From JAIEPW01 sp964471915 (GTDB lineage Bacteria > Acidobacteriota > Terriglobia > Bryobacterales > Bryobacteraceae), in contig CAYYID010000023.1 of the NCBI GenBank assembly GCA_964471915.1, forward strand, positions 7,139 through 71,138: a DNA stretch of 64,000 nucleotides, written 5' to 3'. How positions within the stretch are numbered: the first letter of the stretch is position 1; each line of letters opens with the position of its first letter. The position numbers and the translations under genes are program-made. Below are positions 42,009 through 51,042 of this stretch, one piece after another. The notes beneath the pieces were generated by a model that saw only the letters and a program-made list of their open reading frames with translations, was not told where the DNA came from and made no database searches.

Positions 42009-45000
42009 GTGACCTACGCGAACGCAAAACAGACCATCCGGGTGACTACGCTGGGTCTGGCGGTCCTCTCACTGACTCTGTGGGCCGATGACAGCCAGAG
42101 CAAGAAGACCGCCCGGGGCTTGGGGCACCCGCGGCTTGCGGACTCCCTGCTGGTGACGGCCGCCGAGCCCGTCGCAGGTTCTGAGCCGGAAGAAGGCCGG
42201 TTCCAGCCCGCCGCCCTGGACCCCGCTATCGCGTTCGCGGTCGAAACGGCCGAAGACGGCACCCGGTTCCTGATGATCCGCTACCGCGCCGAGGGCGCCG
42301 AAGGCATCCGGCTCAAGCTCGAGCGGTTCTCGCTCCCCGAGGACGCTCGGGTCTTTCTGTATGACAGCCAAGGCCGTGGCGAGGCCGTGGTGTTCGGCCC
42401 GTTCACCAAGCTGGGTCCGAATGGCGACGGCGAATTCTGGACCCCGGCAATTTCCGGTCCCGAGGCGGTGCTGGAGCTGCAGTTCGGCTCGCTCGACATC
42501 GCGGACCTGCCTTTCGCGGTGAGCGAGATCGAAGTGCTCGGCGGCGAGCGTCTGGGCGCGCTGCAGATCGCGGAGCAGGAGTCGCGCTTCGAGCGGGAGC
42601 GCGAGCAGGCGGCGCGTGAAGAGAACGCCCCCCAAATCCGCCGGTCGGTGTTCCGCGGCGTGATCCTGGAGCACGAGGTGACGGAGAACAAGGCGATGTT
42701 CGAGGGCGACATCGTGCTCGGCACCGCCGACGAACTGGTGGAAGCCGGCGAGGCCAAGCCCTCCACGGTGGACAAGGCCGGCCTTGTCATCTCGGGAGCC
42801 AACTACCGGTGGCCGGGCGGTGTGGTGCCCTATGTGGTGGACCCGAACCTCCCGGACATGGCGCGCATCACCAACGCCATCGCCCATTGGAACCAGCAGC
42901 TCTCTGGTAACCTGCGCCTGGTGCTGCGCACCACCGAGAACGACTACATCAACATCCAGCGCGTGTCGGCGGGCTGCTCGGCCTACGTCGGACGCATCGG
43001 CGGGGCGCAGGGCGTGTTCATCTCGGACGCCTGCTCCACCGGCAACGTAATCCACGAAATCGGCCACGCCGTCGGGCTTTGGCACGAGCAAGGCCGCGAG
43101 GACCGCAACTCCAAGGTGAAAATCAACTGGGCGAACATCAGCTCGTCGGCCAGCTTCAATTTCAACCAGAACATCAACGACGGCGACGACGCCGGCGCCT
43201 ACGACTACGGCTCCATCATGCACTACGGGGCGTACGCGTTTTCGATCAACGGGCTGCCGACCATTGAGACGATCCCGGCGGGCATTCCGATCGGCCAGCG
43301 CAACGGGCTGTCGGCGGGCGATGTCGCCGCCGTGAAGTCGATCTATCCGGCCACCGGCACCGGCGGAGTCACTGGCTCCACCACCACGCCTCCCACGACG
43401 CCGCCGCCTCCTCCGGCGGTCGTGTCTCGCACGGTGACCCTGAACTCGAATCCCCAGGGCTTGCGCCTGGTGCTCGACGGAACCGAAGTGGTCACGCCGT
43501 TCAGTACCACCCTCGCCGACGGCACCGCGCACACGCTGGCGGCTTCCAGCCCGCAGACTCTCAACGGCGTCAGCTACAACTTCACCGGCTGGACCGATGG
43601 CGCCACCCAGACCTCGCGGACTTTCACCGTCCAGGGCAGCAACATCTTCTTCACCGCCACCTTCGCGGCGGTGGTGAAAAGGACGCTGACGCTGAGCACC
43701 ACGCCCGCCGGCATGCAACTCAGCGTCAACGGCGCGCCGGTGGTGACGCCGTACTCGAACACCTTCAACGACGGCGCGCAGGTGACGCTGACAGCCGCCG
43801 CCAGCCAGGCCTTCGAAGGCACGCCCTACAATTTCGCCGGCTGGTCCGACGGCGGCACCCAGGCCTCGCGCACCGTGACGCTGTCGAACAACGTCACCCT
43901 GGTTGCGAGCTACGCCGAAGCGGTTCCCGTGGCGCCCACCACGCGCGCCGTGACCATCGGCTCCAGCCCCGGCGGCATGCGCCTGTTCGTCAACGGCTGG
44001 ACCACGGTGACGCCGTTCGTCTACAACTTCGCCGAAGGCACGAACCACACCGTTTCGGCCCCGCCGCAGCAAATGGCCGGCGGGATCATGTACTACTTCT
44101 CAGCGTGGACGGACGGCAACACGCAGCCCACCCGGTCCTTCACGGTGGGCCGCGCGGACCTCGTCTTTTCCGCCGTATACGTTTCGGCCGCCGCCCCCGT
44201 CACCTCCGGGCCCACGCTGCGCACCGTGAATTTCGAGACCGCGCCCAGCGGGCTGCGCCTCACCGTCGACGGCCAGTTGGTGACGACACCGTTCACCGCC
44301 ACGTGGGCGGACGGAACCACGCACACCGTGACGGCCGCGGACCAGAACGCCGGGTCCGTCAGCTACAGCTTCTCGGGCTGGAGCGACGGCACGCAGAACG
44401 GCACGCGGACCATCGTGGTGTCCGGCAACGCCCTGTACTACCAGGCCACGTTCGCCCTCCACGCCGGCAAGACCCCGGTGTTGCTCACCACGAATCCCTT
44501 CGGCCGTACTCTCACCCTGGACGGCCAGCCGGTGAACACGCCGTACGCCACCACCTGGGCGGCCGGCACCACGCGAACCCTGGCCGCGCCCGATCAGGCC
44601 ACCGCCGCCGGCAGCCGCTTCAAGTTTTCCAGTTGGTCGGACGGCAGCACGGCGCCGAGCCGGACGCTGACCGCGGGCTTCGCGCCCATCGCTTTGGGCG
44701 CGAACTTCATGATGGAGCACCAGGTGACGGCCGCCGCCGGCGTGACACTGGATCCGCCCTCGCCCAGCGGCTTCTATCCGGAGCAGGCGGTCGTCACCCT
44801 CAGCACCCAGGTGCCGGCGGGCATGTGCTTCCTCGGCTGGACGGGCTTGACCTCCAATTCGCCCATCACCCGCGTGACGGTGGCGCGCCCGCTCTCCGTC
44901 GCTCCGCAGTTTGCCGTGGGCGCCGCCAAAGTGACCCCGGTCACGGTGCCGACGGTCTGGAACGGCGGTCCGGCCACCTTCCAAGCCAACGGCGGCGGCT

Positions 45001-45170
45001 GCCCGGTCACCGCGTCCAGCAACGTCTGGTGGGCTCGCGTCCACCAGCTCAGCCCCACCCAAGTGGTCTTCTGGATCGACCAGAACCGCGACCCCTGGAG
45101 CCGCTCCGCCATCCTCACCGTAGCGGGCGTCACCTTCCAGTACACCCAGGCCGGCCACGGCATGGAGTAG
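42009..45170 (+). CDS. Secreted astacin-family (M12A) metalloprotease with beta-repeat arms and BACON-like end
   Basis: This 1053-residue protein starts at GTG 42009, with AAAGGAAAG just upstream and a signal peptide (TLGLAVLSLTLWA). The catalytic domain has H349-E-I-G-H353-x5-H359 followed by EQGREDR, and the Met-turn SIMHYGAYAF, both diagnostic of astacins. From about residue 475 there are six to seven copies of an ~80-residue beta repeat. Each contains a core such as VTPFSTTLADGTAHTL and FTGWTDGATQTSRTF, in the style of InlB B-repeats/PEGA. A C-terminal BACON-like domain (PVTASSNVWWARVHQL) ends the protein. It would be an exported protease that binds polymers or the cell surface. Confidence 0.88.
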   Translation: MTYANAKQTIRVTTLGLAVLSLTLWADDSQSKKTARGLGHPRLADSLLVTAAEPVAGSEPEEGRFQPAALDPAIAFAVETAEDGTRFLMIRYRAEGAEGIRLKLERFSLPEDARVFLYDSQGRGEAVVFGPFTKLGPNGDGEFWTPAISGPEAVLELQFGSLDIADLPFAVSEIEVLGGERLGALQIAEQESRFEREREQAAREENAPQIRRSVFRGVILEHEVTENKAMFEGDIVLGTADELVEAGEAKPSTVDKAGLVISGANYRWPGGVVPYVVDPNLPDMARITNAIAHWNQQLSGNLRLVLRTTENDYINIQRVSAGCSAYVGRIGGAQGVFISDACSTGNVIHEIGHAVGLWHEQGREDRNSKVKINWANISSSASFNFNQNINDGDDAGAYDYGSIMHYGAYAFSINGLPTIETIPAGIPIGQRNGLSAGDVAAVKSIYPATGTGGVTGSTTTPPTTPPPPPAVVSRTVTLNSNPQGLRLVLDGTEVVTPFSTTLADGTAHTLAASSPQTLNGVSYNFTGWTDGATQTSRTFTVQGSNIFFTATFAAVVKRTLTLSTTPAGMQLSVNGAPVVTPYSNTFNDGAQVTLTAAASQAFEGTPYNFAGWSDGGTQASRTVTLSNNVTLVASYAEAVPVAPTTRAVTIGSSPGGMRLFVNGWTTVTPFVYNFAEGTNHTVSAPPQQMAGGIMYYFSAWTDGNTQPTRSFTVGRADLVFSAVYVSAAAPVTSGPTLRTVNFETAPSGLRLTVDGQLVTTPFTATWADGTTHTVTAADQNAGSVSYSFSGWSDGTQNGTRTIVVSGNALYYQATFALHAGKTPVLLTTNPFGRTLTLDGQPVNTPYATTWAAGTTRTLAAPDQATAAGSRFKFSSWSDGSTAPSRTLTAGFAPIALGANFMMEHQVTAAAGVTLDPPSPSGFYPEQAVVTLSTQVPAGMCFLGWTGLTSNSPITRVTVARPLSVAPQFAVGAAKVTPVTVPTVWNGGPATFQANGGGCPVTASSNVWWARVHQLSPTQVVFWIDQNRDPWSRSAILTVAGVTFQYTQAGHGME

Positions 45171-45211
45171 ACCCTTCGCTCGCCCCGCGGACCTTGCGGG
45201 AATAACACCAG

Positions 45212-45246
45212 GCCGGAAGGACCCCCGGGGATCCTTCCGGCTTTTT
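45212..45246 (+). terminator. Intrinsic terminator after the astacin gene
   Basis: GCCGGAAGGA (45212-45221) pairs perfectly with TCCTTCCGGC (45232-45241) across a ten-base loop and is followed directly by TTTTT. It is a textbook Rho-independent terminator, 41 bases after the stop codon. Confidence 0.9.
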
Positions 45247-45267
45247 CGCGTTCCGCCCGTGTCCTTC

Positions 45268-45276
45268 TGATATATT
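45268..45276 (+). promoter_or_regulatory. Candidate extended -10 promoter of the molybdenum hydroxylase operon
   Basis: TGATATATT fits the extended -10 form TGnTATAAT with one mismatch, 42 bases before the GTG of the first subunit. No good -35 is seen at the usual distance, which is common for extended -10 promoters. It lies just after the astacin terminator. Confidence 0.45.
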
Positions 45277-45318
45277 CGTAGACCGGGCCGATCGTGGCGC
45301 CGAAGGAGGGTCTTCCGA

Positions 45319-45978
45319 GTGAGTTCTCCCATCGACAAAGCTCAAAAACCGCCGCTGGCCGCGGCAGAACCCGAAGGCGGCTTTTCGCGCCGGGGATTCC
45401 TGAAGAGCGCGGGCGTCACCAGCGGTGTCATCGGCGCCGCCGGCGTCCTCGAAGAGGAAGCGCAGGCGCAGGGCACGGCGTCCGTCCAGGGACCCGGCCT
45501 GGTGCCCATCAAGCTCGAAATCAACGGGCGGCCCTACAACGTCGAAGTGGAGCCCCGCACCACGCTGCTGGACGTGCTGCGCAACAAGTTGGATCTCACG
45601 GGCGCCAAGCGCGTCTGCGACCGCGGCACCTGCGGCGCTTGCACCGTGATCGTCAACGGCAAGGTGATGTACTCCTGCACCGTGCTGGCGATCGACGCGC
45701 AGGGGCGCAAGATCCAGACCATCGAGGGTATCTCGGAGAAAGCGCCGCACGCCGTTTCCAAGGCCTTCGTCAACCACGACGCCCAGCAGTGCGGCTACTG
45801 CACGCCGGGGATGGTCATGGCGGCGAAGGGACTCCTGGACCGCAATCCGAACCCGACCTACGAACAAGTGAAGAACGGCATGAGCGGCAACCTGTGCCGC
45901 TGCGGCACCTACGTCGGCATCCGCAAGGCGGTGCTCGAAGCGGCCGCGGAACTGAAGAAGGGAGGCAAGCGTGCCTAA
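45319..45978 (+). CDS. Tat-exported [2Fe-2S] subunit of a xanthine dehydrogenase-family hydroxylase
   Basis: This 219-residue iron-sulfur subunit passes electrons from the molybdenum centre to FAD. A twin-arginine signal FSRRGFLKSAGV (about residues 22-33) shows folded export to the periplasm, as in E. coli PaoA. The first cluster is bound by CDRGTCGAC and a later Cys (MYSC). The second is bound by CGYCTPG and CRCGTY in a helical bundle. The GTG start has GGAGGG about eight bases upstream. It overlaps the large-subunit gene by eight bases. The operon order Fe-S, Mo, FAD differs from PaoABC (Fe-S, FAD, Mo). Confidence 0.93.
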   Translation: MSSPIDKAQKPPLAAAEPEGGFSRRGFLKSAGVTSGVIGAAGVLEEEAQAQGTASVQGPGLVPIKLEINGRPYNVEVEPRTTLLDVLRNKLDLTGAKRVCDRGTCGACTVIVNGKVMYSCTVLAIDAQGRKIQTIEGISEKAPHAVSKAFVNHDAQQCGYCTPGMVMAAKGLLDRNPNPTYEQVKNGMSGNLCRCGTYVGIRKAVLEAAAELKKGGKRA

Positions 45979-48115
45979 CTACAACTGGCCCCCGATGGCC
46001 GAACGCCGGGTGATCGGCAAGCGGATCTCGCGGCTGGACGGCATTCCGAAGTCGACCGGCGCGGCGCGCTACTCCTCGGACCAGAACCCGCCCGGGTTGC
46101 TGTTCGCGGCGTTGCTGGTCTCGCCGCACGCGCACTGCAAGATCACTTCCATCGACGTGTCGGCGGCGCAGAAGATGGAAGGCGTCACGGCGGTCGAAGT
46201 GATCTCGCCCGCCGGCAAGGAACTGCAGTGGCAGGGCGCCGAGATCGCCGCCGTGGCCGCCACGCGCGAGGAACTCGCCCGCGACGCCGTCCGCGCCATC
46301 AAGGTGGAGTACGAAGTGCTGCCGCATGTGGTTCGCGAAGAGGACCTCGGCAAAGTGGGCACGCGCGCCCGCGCCGCCGGCGAGCAGATCGAAGGCGACC
46401 CCGACAAAGGCTTCGGCGAGGCCGACGCCGTCTCCGAAGGCCGCTACAACATCCCCGTGCTCACCCACTGCTGCCTGGAGCCGCACGGCCAGGTGATCGC
46501 CTGGGGCGACAAGATCCAATACTGGCCCTCGACGCAGGCCGTCTCGACGGTGGCGGGCGACCTGGCCGGTTCGCTGAAGATCCCGGCCACCGACATCCAC
46601 GTGCAGATGGATTACATGGGCGGCGGCTTCGGCTCGAAGTTCCCGGCGGACCTCTGGGCGTCGGTCGCCGCGAAGCTCTCCAAGGCCTCGGGCGGGCGGC
46701 CGGTGAAGCTGTTCCTCGAGCGCTCCACCGAGCTGATGATCGCGGGCTGCCGGCCCAGCGCCTTTGCGAAGGTGAAGGTCGCCGCGAAGAAGGACGGCAC
46801 CCTGGTCGCCTGGCAATCGGAAACCTGGGCCACCGGCGGCGTCGGCGGCGGCGGCGTGGGCGCGGACCTGCTGCCCTACGTCTACCGTAAGGTCCCGAAC
46901 CGGCGCATCAACCACACCGCCGTGTCAGTGAACGTGGGCAGTGCGCGCGCCTGGCGCGCCCCGAACCACCCGCAGCTTTCCTACATCACCTGTTCCGCGT
47001 TCGAGGATCTGGCCGCGAAGCTCGGCATGAGTTCGCTCGACTTTTTCCTGAAGAACGCCGATTACACGAACCGCCCCGACGTGTACCGCCGCCAGCTCAT
47101 GAAGGCCGCGGAGATGATCGAGTGGAAGAAGTACTGGCATCCCCGCGGCGACAAGACCGCGGGCCCGGTGAAGCGCGGCCTCGGCATCGGCGTCAACACC
47201 TGGGGCGGCCTCGGGCATGAGAGCCAGGTGCGCACCACCATCGCGCCGGACGGCGGCGTGCTCATCGAAAGCGGCACCCAGGACCTCGGCGTCGGCACCC
47301 GCACCATCCTGGCGCAGGTGGCCGCCGAGTCGCTGGGCCTCCGCATGGAAGACATCACCGTGCGCATCGGCGACAACAAGTACCCGCCCTCGGGTCCTTC
47401 GGGCGGTTCCACCACCGTGGGCGGCGTCACCGCCGGCACCCGCAAGTCGTCGCTCAACGCCCTCGAAAAGCTGTTCGTCGCGATCGCGCCTTCCATGAAG
47501 GCGGATCCGAACCAGCTCGAAGTGAAGGAAGGGCGCGTCCGCATCAAGACCGACCCGCAGAAGTCGATCTCGTGGAAGGAAGCCTGCGCCAAGCTCGGCG
47601 CCATGCCCATCTCCGAGGTGGGCGCTTCGAACGTCCGTAACTGGCGCAACGAAGGGCTGATGAACCAGGGCGTCTCGGGCGTGCAGATCGCCGACGTCTC
47701 GGTGGATATCGAAACCGGCGTGGTGAAGCTCAACCGCATCGCCGCCGTGCAGGATTGCGGCCTGGTGATGAATCCGAAGCTCGCCGAAAGCCAGGTGATG
47801 GGCGCCTGCATCATGAACGTGTGCGGCGCGCTGTTTGAAGAGCGCATCATGGACCAGCAGACGGGCCGGATGCTGAACGCCGACATGGAGTTCTATAAGC
47901 TGGCCGGCATCGCCGACATCGGCGAAATCATGGTCCACCTCGAAATCGACGAGGAGAACGACAAGCGCGGCGTCATCGGCATCGGCGAGCCGTGCACGGT
48001 GGGCACCATCGGCGCCATCGGCAACGCCTGCGCCAACGCCATCGGCGTCCGCGTGCCGATGGTTCCGCTGACTCCGGACCGCGTGCTGGCGGCCCTGAAC
48101 GGGAGGAACGCGTAA
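45971..48115 (+). CDS. Molybdopterin-binding catalytic subunit, xanthine dehydrogenase family
   Basis: This 714-residue subunit hydroxylates an aldehyde or N-heterocycle at the molybdenum centre. Recognisable points are RISRLDGIPKSTGAARYS near the start, MGGGFGSKFPADLWAS (the Gly-rich molybdopterin loop), GVLIESGTQDLGVGTRT, GPSGGSTTVGG and the active-site glutamate loop IGIGEPCTVGTIGAI near the end. It has no signal of its own and is presumably carried out with the Tat-tagged Fe-S subunit. Start GTG 45971 overlaps the preceding gene; its TAA shares one base with the ATG of the FAD subunit (TAATG). The actual substrate is unknown. Confidence 0.93.
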   Translation: MPNYNWPPMAERRVIGKRISRLDGIPKSTGAARYSSDQNPPGLLFAALLVSPHAHCKITSIDVSAAQKMEGVTAVEVISPAGKELQWQGAEIAAVAATREELARDAVRAIKVEYEVLPHVVREEDLGKVGTRARAAGEQIEGDPDKGFGEADAVSEGRYNIPVLTHCCLEPHGQVIAWGDKIQYWPSTQAVSTVAGDLAGSLKIPATDIHVQMDYMGGGFGSKFPADLWASVAAKLSKASGGRPVKLFLERSTELMIAGCRPSAFAKVKVAAKKDGTLVAWQSETWATGGVGGGGVGADLLPYVYRKVPNRRINHTAVSVNVGSARAWRAPNHPQLSYITCSAFEDLAAKLGMSSLDFFLKNADYTNRPDVYRRQLMKAAEMIEWKKYWHPRGDKTAGPVKRGLGIGVNTWGGLGHESQVRTTIAPDGGVLIESGTQDLGVGTRTILAQVAAESLGLRMEDITVRIGDNKYPPSGPSGGSTTVGGVTAGTRKSSLNALEKLFVAIAPSMKADPNQLEVKEGRVRIKTDPQKSISWKEACAKLGAMPISEVGASNVRNWRNEGLMNQGVSGVQIADVSVDIETGVVKLNRIAAVQDCGLVMNPKLAESQVMGACIMNVCGALFEERIMDQQTGRMLNADMEFYKLAGIADIGEIMVHLEIDEENDKRGVIGIGEPCTVGTIGAIGNACANAIGVRVPMVPLTPDRVLAALNGRNA

Positions 48116-49083
48116 TGAAGGCCTTCGCCTACTCGAACCCCACTTCGCTCAAGGATGCCCTGGCGGCGCTCGGCAGCAGCTTCGACGACGCGCAGGTGCT
48201 CGCCGGCGGCACGGACCTGATCAGTTCCATGAAGGACCTGGTCGCCTCGCCCCAGCGCGTGGTGAACATCAAGAACATCGCCGAACTCGGCGGCATCGCG
48301 AAGACCGCGGCGGGCGTCCGCATCGGCGCGACCGTGACGCTCGACGAGCTGGCGGGGAACGCACTCATCCGCGCCGAGTTTCCTTCGCTGCGCGAAGCCG
48401 CGCTCGGCATCACCAGCCCGCAGATCCGCAACATGGGCACCGTCGGCGGCGACCTCTGCCAGCGCCCGCGCTGCTGGTACTTCCGCAACGGCTTCGGCCT
48501 GCTCGCCATGAAGGACGGCCGCAGTCTCGTGCCGGAAGGACAGAACCGCTACCACGGGATCTTCGGCGGCGGTCCGGCGCACTTCGTTTCGGCGTCCAGC
48601 TTCGGTCCGGCGCTGGTGGCGCTGAACGCGAAGCTCAAGCTGGTGTCCGCCTCCGGCCCGCGCACGGTGGACGCGGCGCAGTTCTTCCTCGCGCCCAAGG
48701 CCGAAGGCCAGCGCGAGACGGACCTGAAGCCCGGCGAGATCCTCACCGAGGTGCTGATCCCGGCGGCGCGCACAAAAAACGCGACGTACGAGGTGCGGCA
48801 GCGCGAAGCCGTCGACTGGCCGCTGGCCGCGGCGTCGGTGGCGCTGACCATGGAAGGCGCGAAGATCAAGTCGGCGCGCGTGGTGCTCGGCCACGTCGCC
48901 GCCACGCCGTGGGTGGCCGAAAAGGCCGGCGCGGCTCTGGCGGGCAAGACGCCCGGCGAAGGCGCCGCGGTGGCGGCGGGCGAAGCGGCGGCCGAAGGCG
49001 CGCAGCCGCTGTCGCAGAACGCTTACAAGGTGCAGTTGGTGAAGGTCGCCGTGAAGCGCGCCCTGCTGTCGATCAAAGCCTGA
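48115..49083 (+). CDS. FAD-binding subunit of the molybdenum hydroxylase
   Basis: This 322-residue subunit accepts electrons from the iron-sulfur protein. The FAD-binding N-terminal domain shows QVLAGGTDLISSMKD and SPQIRNMGTVGGDLCQ; the C-terminal CO-dehydrogenase-flavoprotein-like domain follows (REAVDWPLAAASVALTM). The stretch CQRPRCWYFRNGF resembles the PaoB/HcrB region, where some relatives bind a [4Fe-4S] cluster. Here only two cysteines are seen, so a cluster is unlikely. It has no signal peptide, so co-export with the Fe-S subunit is inferred. The ATG at 48115 overlaps the previous stop. Confidence 0.9.
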   Translation: MKAFAYSNPTSLKDALAALGSSFDDAQVLAGGTDLISSMKDLVASPQRVVNIKNIAELGGIAKTAAGVRIGATVTLDELAGNALIRAEFPSLREAALGITSPQIRNMGTVGGDLCQRPRCWYFRNGFGLLAMKDGRSLVPEGQNRYHGIFGGGPAHFVSASSFGPALVALNAKLKLVSASGPRTVDAAQFFLAPKAEGQRETDLKPGEILTEVLIPAARTKNATYEVRQREAVDWPLAAASVALTMEGAKIKSARVVLGHVAATPWVAEKAGAALAGKTPGEGAAVAAGEAAAEGAQPLSQNAYKVQLVKVAVKRALLSIKA

Positions 49084-49099
49084 CCCCGGTCTTTTAGCA

Positions 49100-49315
49100 A
49101 TGGAGCAGTCTTCGTTCCATCCCCTCGATGACGACCGCTGCCGCTGCCTGCGGTGGAAGGGGATGTACATTCCCTCGGAATGGGACCCGTCGCTGCCCCA
49201 TTCCGGGGATCGCCTGTTCTGGTGCAACGAGACGCAGCAGGTCCTGGGGCCGGATAACAAGCTGGCCGACGAGTACGAGTGCAACGAGACGCGCAGTTGC
49301 TATGTAGCGCTGTAG
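49100..49315 (+). CDS. Small cysteine-rich protein following the hydroxylase operon
   Basis: This 71-residue protein begins 16 bases after the FAD-subunit stop and is probably co-transcribed. It has five cysteines, in DRCRCLRWKGMYIPSEWD, LFWCNETQ, YECNETRSCYVAL, and many acidic and aromatic residues, but no signal peptide or membrane segment. Balanced composition and position argue that it is a real gene. It may bind metal or help cofactor insertion, but this is only inference from context. Confidence 0.65.
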   Translation: MEQSSFHPLDDDRCRCLRWKGMYIPSEWDPSLPHSGDRLFWCNETQQVLGPDNKLADEYECNETRSCYVAL

Positions 49316-49318
49316 TGG

Positions 49319-49645
49319 CTAGTTGACTTCGCCCTTCGGTTCCCCGATTACGATCTCCAGCGCGCCTTCCTCCGGATTGCCCGGAGTCCAGCCCTGCTGC
49401 AGGATGTCCCACACGAACTGCATCACCGTGCGGGCCTGATACTCGATGTTCTGCGCCGTCGCCGCCGTCACCCCGGGGTCGAGATACGTGCGCACCAGGC
49501 TGCTGAACTCGTCCTCGCCGTTCTTCAGACCGACTTTCCATTCCGTGCCGGGACGGCTGGATCCGTCTTCCTGGAAGAAGCTGGCGTTCATGGCTCCTTC
49601 GATGCGCAGCATCCAATCCTGAGGGTTGTAGGGGGCGTTGGTCAT
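49319..49645 (-). CDS. Small acidic protein of unknown function
   Basis: This 108-residue soluble protein starts at ATG 49645. It contains NPQDWMLRIEGAMNASFF, then a helix-rich middle (IEYQARTVMQFVWDILQQGW), and ends in IVIGEPKGEVN. I do not recognise a family. The longer open frame up to 50014 lies opposite the next gene and is not used. It converges with the cysteine-rich gene, three bases apart. Confidence 0.6.
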   Translation of the reverse strand: MTNAPYNPQDWMLRIEGAMNASFFQEDGSSRPGTEWKVGLKNGEDEFSSLVRTYLDPGVTAATAQNIEYQARTVMQFVWDILQQGWTPGNPEEGALEIVIGEPKGEVN

Positions 49646-49698
49646 TGAGTTCTGCCTGGGTCCCCAAGGATAGCAGGTTACCGATCCGCGGGAGCCCG

Positions 49699-50499
49699 TC
49701 ACGGCAGCGCCGGCGCGTGCGCGATCTCCACCAGATCGCCGCGGCGGAGTTCCACTTCCAGCGGCGGCCCCAGCCGCTCCCAGGTCACCCCGTGGTCCAG
49801 CGGCCCAATCCGCACAAAGCGGCTCCGCTCGCCTTCCCGGATCTCGAGGTTCGCGCCTGCGGGGGTGATCGCGCGCCGGTCCCACACAATGCGGACCTGC
49901 CGGCCGGTCACGGGCTCCACGCGCAAGCCCGGGCGGGCGTCCACGGGCATTGCCGCCAGCCCCGCCAAGCCGGCCACCCCAGCGAGCGCCGTCAATCCCC
50001 AGCTCCAAGCCCAACTCAAACGACGCGCAGCGACGGTGCGCGCCGCCGGCCGCTCAGTGCCCGGCTTGAAGTGCGAATGGGGTCCGAGACCTCCCTCGCC
50101 CGACCGGAACAGCCAGGTGCCATCGCGCTCGCTCGCCGCCATCAGCACCACGTGCCAGTTCTCCGGAAACCACGCCTCGAAGCGCTCGCGGATCTCGCGC
50201 GGCGCGTCCAGCGTGCGTGAGCGGACCCAGATGCCGACACGGTTCCAGCCGTTGCCGCGCGCGGGCGCCGGCCCGTCGATCCCGCCCGGCAGCACGCCTT
50301 CCACGGTCAGCACCCCCTGCCGGTAGCGTCCCCACAGGCTCCCCGAGGGGCTTTCGGCCATCGCCTCCGCGAGGTCTGCCGCGGCATCGGGGCCAAAGTC
50401 GATCTGGAGCCAAGGATCGGTGGTCGTCACATCCAGTAGTGGCGCGGGGAAGGGAATTCTCTCACCCGGAAGAATCCGGTCCGGTTTCCGCTGTGCCAC
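49699..50499 (-). CDS. Membrane protein with a degenerate JAB/MPN-like N-terminal domain
   Basis: This 266-residue protein starts at GTG. Residues about 30-135 follow the layout of JAB/MPN isopeptidase-like domains seen in related bacteria: a strand with SGSLWGRY, VEGVLPGGIDGPAPARG, GIWVRSRTLDAP, FPENWHVVLMAAS and DGTWLFRSGEGGLG. The metal-binding histidines of active enzymes are absent. A membrane helix lies at about residues 167-188 (GLTALAGVAGLAGLAAM). A C-terminal beta domain (VEPVTGRQVRIVWDRRAI) resembles a fibronectin-type fold. It is probably non-enzymatic. The assignment is weak; treat it as hypothetical. Confidence 0.45.
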   Translation of the reverse strand: MAQRKPDRILPGERIPFPAPLLDVTTTDPWLQIDFGPDAAADLAEAMAESPSGSLWGRYRQGVLTVEGVLPGGIDGPAPARGNGWNRVGIWVRSRTLDAPREIRERFEAWFPENWHVVLMAASERDGTWLFRSGEGGLGPHSHFKPGTERPAARTVAARRLSWAWSWGLTALAGVAGLAGLAAMPVDARPGLRVEPVTGRQVRIVWDRRAITPAGANLEIREGERSRFVRIGPLDHGVTWERLGPPLEVELRRGDLVEIAHAPALP

Positions 50500-50552
50500 G
50501 ACGTTTCCCGTGAACCAGCACGGCCCGCGAACCGGGCGTACAATATCGGGCC

Positions 50553-51035
50553 ATGAGTGAAGCCGCCTTTCACCTCGCCCAGCTGAATATTGCCCGGCTG
50601 CTCCACCCGCTCGACGACCCGCGCATCCAGACCTTCGTCGACGGGCTCGATTCCGTCAACGCCCTGGCCGACCAGGCGCCCGGCTTCGTCTGGCGGCTCC
50701 AGTCCGATTCCGGCAACGCCACCGACCTTTCCCACCCCTGGTCCGCCGACCCCTTCCTGCTCGTGAACCTCAGCGTCTGGACCACCGTCGAGACCCTGAA
50801 GGAATTCGTGTACCGCTCCGGCCACCTGGATTTCGTCGCGCGGCGGGCGCATTGGTTCGAAAAGCCCCGGGAGCCGCACTACGTTCTGTGGTGGGTGCCG
50901 GCCGGCCACCTGCCCAGCATCGAGGAGGCGGCCGGGCGGCTGGCCCACTACCGCGCGCACGGCGCGACACCCTACGCCTTCTGGTTCGGCAAGCTATTCC
51001 CGGCGGGCGCTGCCCAGCCCGTTGCCGCGCCCTGA
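50553..51035 (+). CDS. DUF3291 domain protein
   Basis: This 160-residue cytosolic protein matches the DUF3291 family, which has a dimeric alpha/beta-barrel fold related to antibiotic-biosynthesis monooxygenases. Landmarks are FHLAQLNIARLLHPLDDPRI, GFVWRLQSDSG, VNLSVWTTVETLKEFVYRSG and REPHYVLWWVPAGHLPS. The function is unknown; some relatives are heme- or small-molecule-binding. Nearby genes do not give a pathway. Confidence 0.85.
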   Translation: MSEAAFHLAQLNIARLLHPLDDPRIQTFVDGLDSVNALADQAPGFVWRLQSDSGNATDLSHPWSADPFLLVNLSVWTTVETLKEFVYRSGHLDFVARRAHWFEKPREPHYVLWWVPAGHLPSIEEAAGRLAHYRAHGATPYAFWFGKLFPAGAAQPVAAP

Positions 51036-51042
51036 GGATCGC

